Shown one piece after another: positions 4,586-5,405 of a DNA stretch of 5,405 nucleotides (its first letter is position 1; every line of letters begins with the position of its first letter). The notes below the pieces were generated by a model, which worked only from the letters and a program-made list of their open reading frames with translations, ran no database searches and had not been told where the DNA came from. The stretch is from Peptococcaceae bacterium. GTDB taxonomy: Bacteria; Bacillota; Dehalobacteriia; UBA7702. The translations under genes and the position numbers were made by a program. The stretch covers positions 1 through 5,405 of the forward strand of contig DXZC01000138.1 in assembly GCA_019415505.1 (NCBI GenBank), given 5' to 3'.

Positions 4586-5405
4586 TTATTTAAAAGCGTC
4601 TTTCATTTTATCAAAAAAGCCCTTGTCCTTATGGCTTGTTTCCGTCTTTTTGCCTATATTCTTGTAATTGTGGTCCTCCAGGCTTTCTTCAAACTCCCGC
4701 AGCTTTGCCGTTTGTTTATCATTAAGATTTACAGGCACTAAAACCCTAACCTTAATTTTGTGGTCGCCCCGGCCCTTACCCCGCATATGGGGTATGCCCT
4801 TTTCCTTAAGACGGAATACGGCGTTATTTTGTGTACCAGGGGGAATTTGAAAGGCTACCTTACCGTCTAAGGTGGAAACCTCTATAGTATCGCCTAACAC
4901 TGCCTGGGTAAAGGATATATCGCACTGGGCATGGGTATCATCGCCAACTCTAATAAAGTCGGGATGAGGCGAGACATTGACATGCACATAAAGGTCACCC
5001 CGGCCGCCGCCCTTGTAGCCGTCCTCACCCTCGCCGCTAATGCGCAAGGAGGCGCCATTCTCCATGCCCTTGGGCACGGAAATTTTAATAGTGCGGTTTT
5101 TCCTATTTTTTCCAGTACCGTGGCAATCGCTGCAAGGGGTGTCGATAATAGTGCCCTCGCCATGGCATTGAGGACAAGGCCGTACATTCTGTACCTGGCC
5201 AAAGGGAGTATTTTGCACCATACGCACCTGGCCGCTGCCGCCACATTGGGGGCAGGTCTTAGGCGCGGTACCAGCTGCGGCCCCACTGCCCTGGCAGGTG
5301 GAGCAATCCTCCAGCCTGGTAATTTTCAACTCTTTATCAACGCCAAAAGCAGCCTCCTCAAAGGATATGTTGAGAGTGGCCTCAATATCCGCGCCGCGGC
5401 GGGGG
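4586..5405 (-). CDS. dnaJ: Chaperone protein DnaJ (Hsp40), C-terminal two-thirds, 5' end outside the window
   Basis: DnaJ delivers unfolded substrates to DnaK and stimulates its ATPase in the cytoplasm. The frame is open from the right edge; 272 residues are visible, while the J domain with its HPD motif and most of the Gly/Phe linker lie beyond the edge. The visible part starts with PRRGADIEATLNISFEEAAFG, the standard entry to substrate-binding domain I. The zinc-binding region has all four CxxCxGxG repeats intact: CSTCQGSG (34-41), CPQCGGSG (51-58), CPQCHGEG (77-84) and CSDCHGTG (91-98). C-terminal domains I/II follow, with GEGEDGYKGGGRGDLYV, SFTQAVLGDTIEVSTLDGKV and GIPHMRGKGRGD. The tail ends GFFDKMKDAFK, a common Firmicutes DnaJ ending. 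A TTG at 5329 is internal (ELKITRLEDC), not a start. It is probably the last gene of the hrcA-grpE-dnaK-dnaJ operon, followed by a terminator-like hairpin. Confidence 0.98.
   Translation of the reverse strand, partial: PRRGADIEATLNISFEEAAFGVDKELKITRLEDCSTCQGSGAAAGTAPKTCPQCGGSGQVRMVQNTPFGQVQNVRPCPQCHGEGTIIDTPCSDCHGTGKNRKNRTIKISVPKGMENGASLRISGEGEDGYKGGGRGDLYVHVNVSPHPDFIRVGDDTHAQCDISFTQAVLGDTIEVSTLDGKVAFQIPPGTQNNAVFRLKEKGIPHMRGKGRGDHKIKVRVLVPVNLNDKQTAKLREFEESLEDHNYKNIGKKTETSHKDKGFFDKMKDAFK

Noticed and set aside
4407..4667. 86-residue plus-strand open frame across the dnaJ-lipoprotein A gap
   Set aside because: It runs through the promoter and the hairpin and into the dnaJ 3' end antisense, lacks a ribosome binding site, and its composition only reflects AT-rich DNA.
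4894..5286. 130-residue minus-strand open frame overlapping dnaJ
   Set aside because: It is an out-of-frame shadow of the DnaJ zinc-finger and C-terminal coding region, with low-complexity Ala/Arg/Pro composition and no family resemblance.
4586..5329. Separate 247-residue gene starting at the TTG at 5329
   Set aside because: The TTG is an internal leucine of DnaJ (ELKITRLEDC). The frame continues upstream with typical DnaJ sequence to the window edge.

Overview
The window looks like a chromosomal segment of a Bacillota (Firmicutes) bacterium, probably an anaerobe of the Clostridia or Negativicutes type. The evidence is the gene order dnaJ ... prmA-rsmE, which matches the downstream end of the classical hrcA-grpE-dnaK-dnaJ-prmA-rsmE heat-shock locus of Firmicutes, together with strong AGGAGG-type ribosome binding sites and AT-rich intergenic DNA. 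The exact lineage cannot be fixed from the sequence alone. All five genes lie on the minus strand, so transcription runs from high to low coordinates.

In transcription order, the window starts with the 3' two-thirds or so of dnaJ (4586-5405; the J domain lies outside). A 259-bp intergenic region follows (4327-4585). It holds a long stem-loop with a downstream T-tract, probably the dnaJ terminator, then a candidate extended -10 promoter and a leader of about 110 nt. Next come two tandem paralogous lipoproteins, A (2905-4326) and B (1401-2801). Both have a signal peptide ending in LWGC and seven short D-x-x-G-(K/Q/N) hairpin-like units reminiscent of WG-repeat proteins. After a 97-bp gap comes prmA (356-1303), which overlaps the start of rsmE by 4 nt (ATGA). 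rsmE runs off the left edge, so only its first 119 codons are visible.

The conserved genes are housekeeping: the DnaK co-chaperone, the ribosomal protein L11 methyltransferase and the 16S rRNA U1498 methyltransferase. The unusual element is the pair of diverged, apparently duplicated exported lipoproteins of unknown function inserted between dnaJ and prmA. They separate the rRNA/ribosome modification pair from the chaperone operon and carry their own candidate promoter. No tRNA, rRNA, CRISPR, insertion sequence or phage gene was seen. The window is mostly ordinary, and the lipoprotein pair and the dnaJ-downstream hairpin are the items that deserve a second look.
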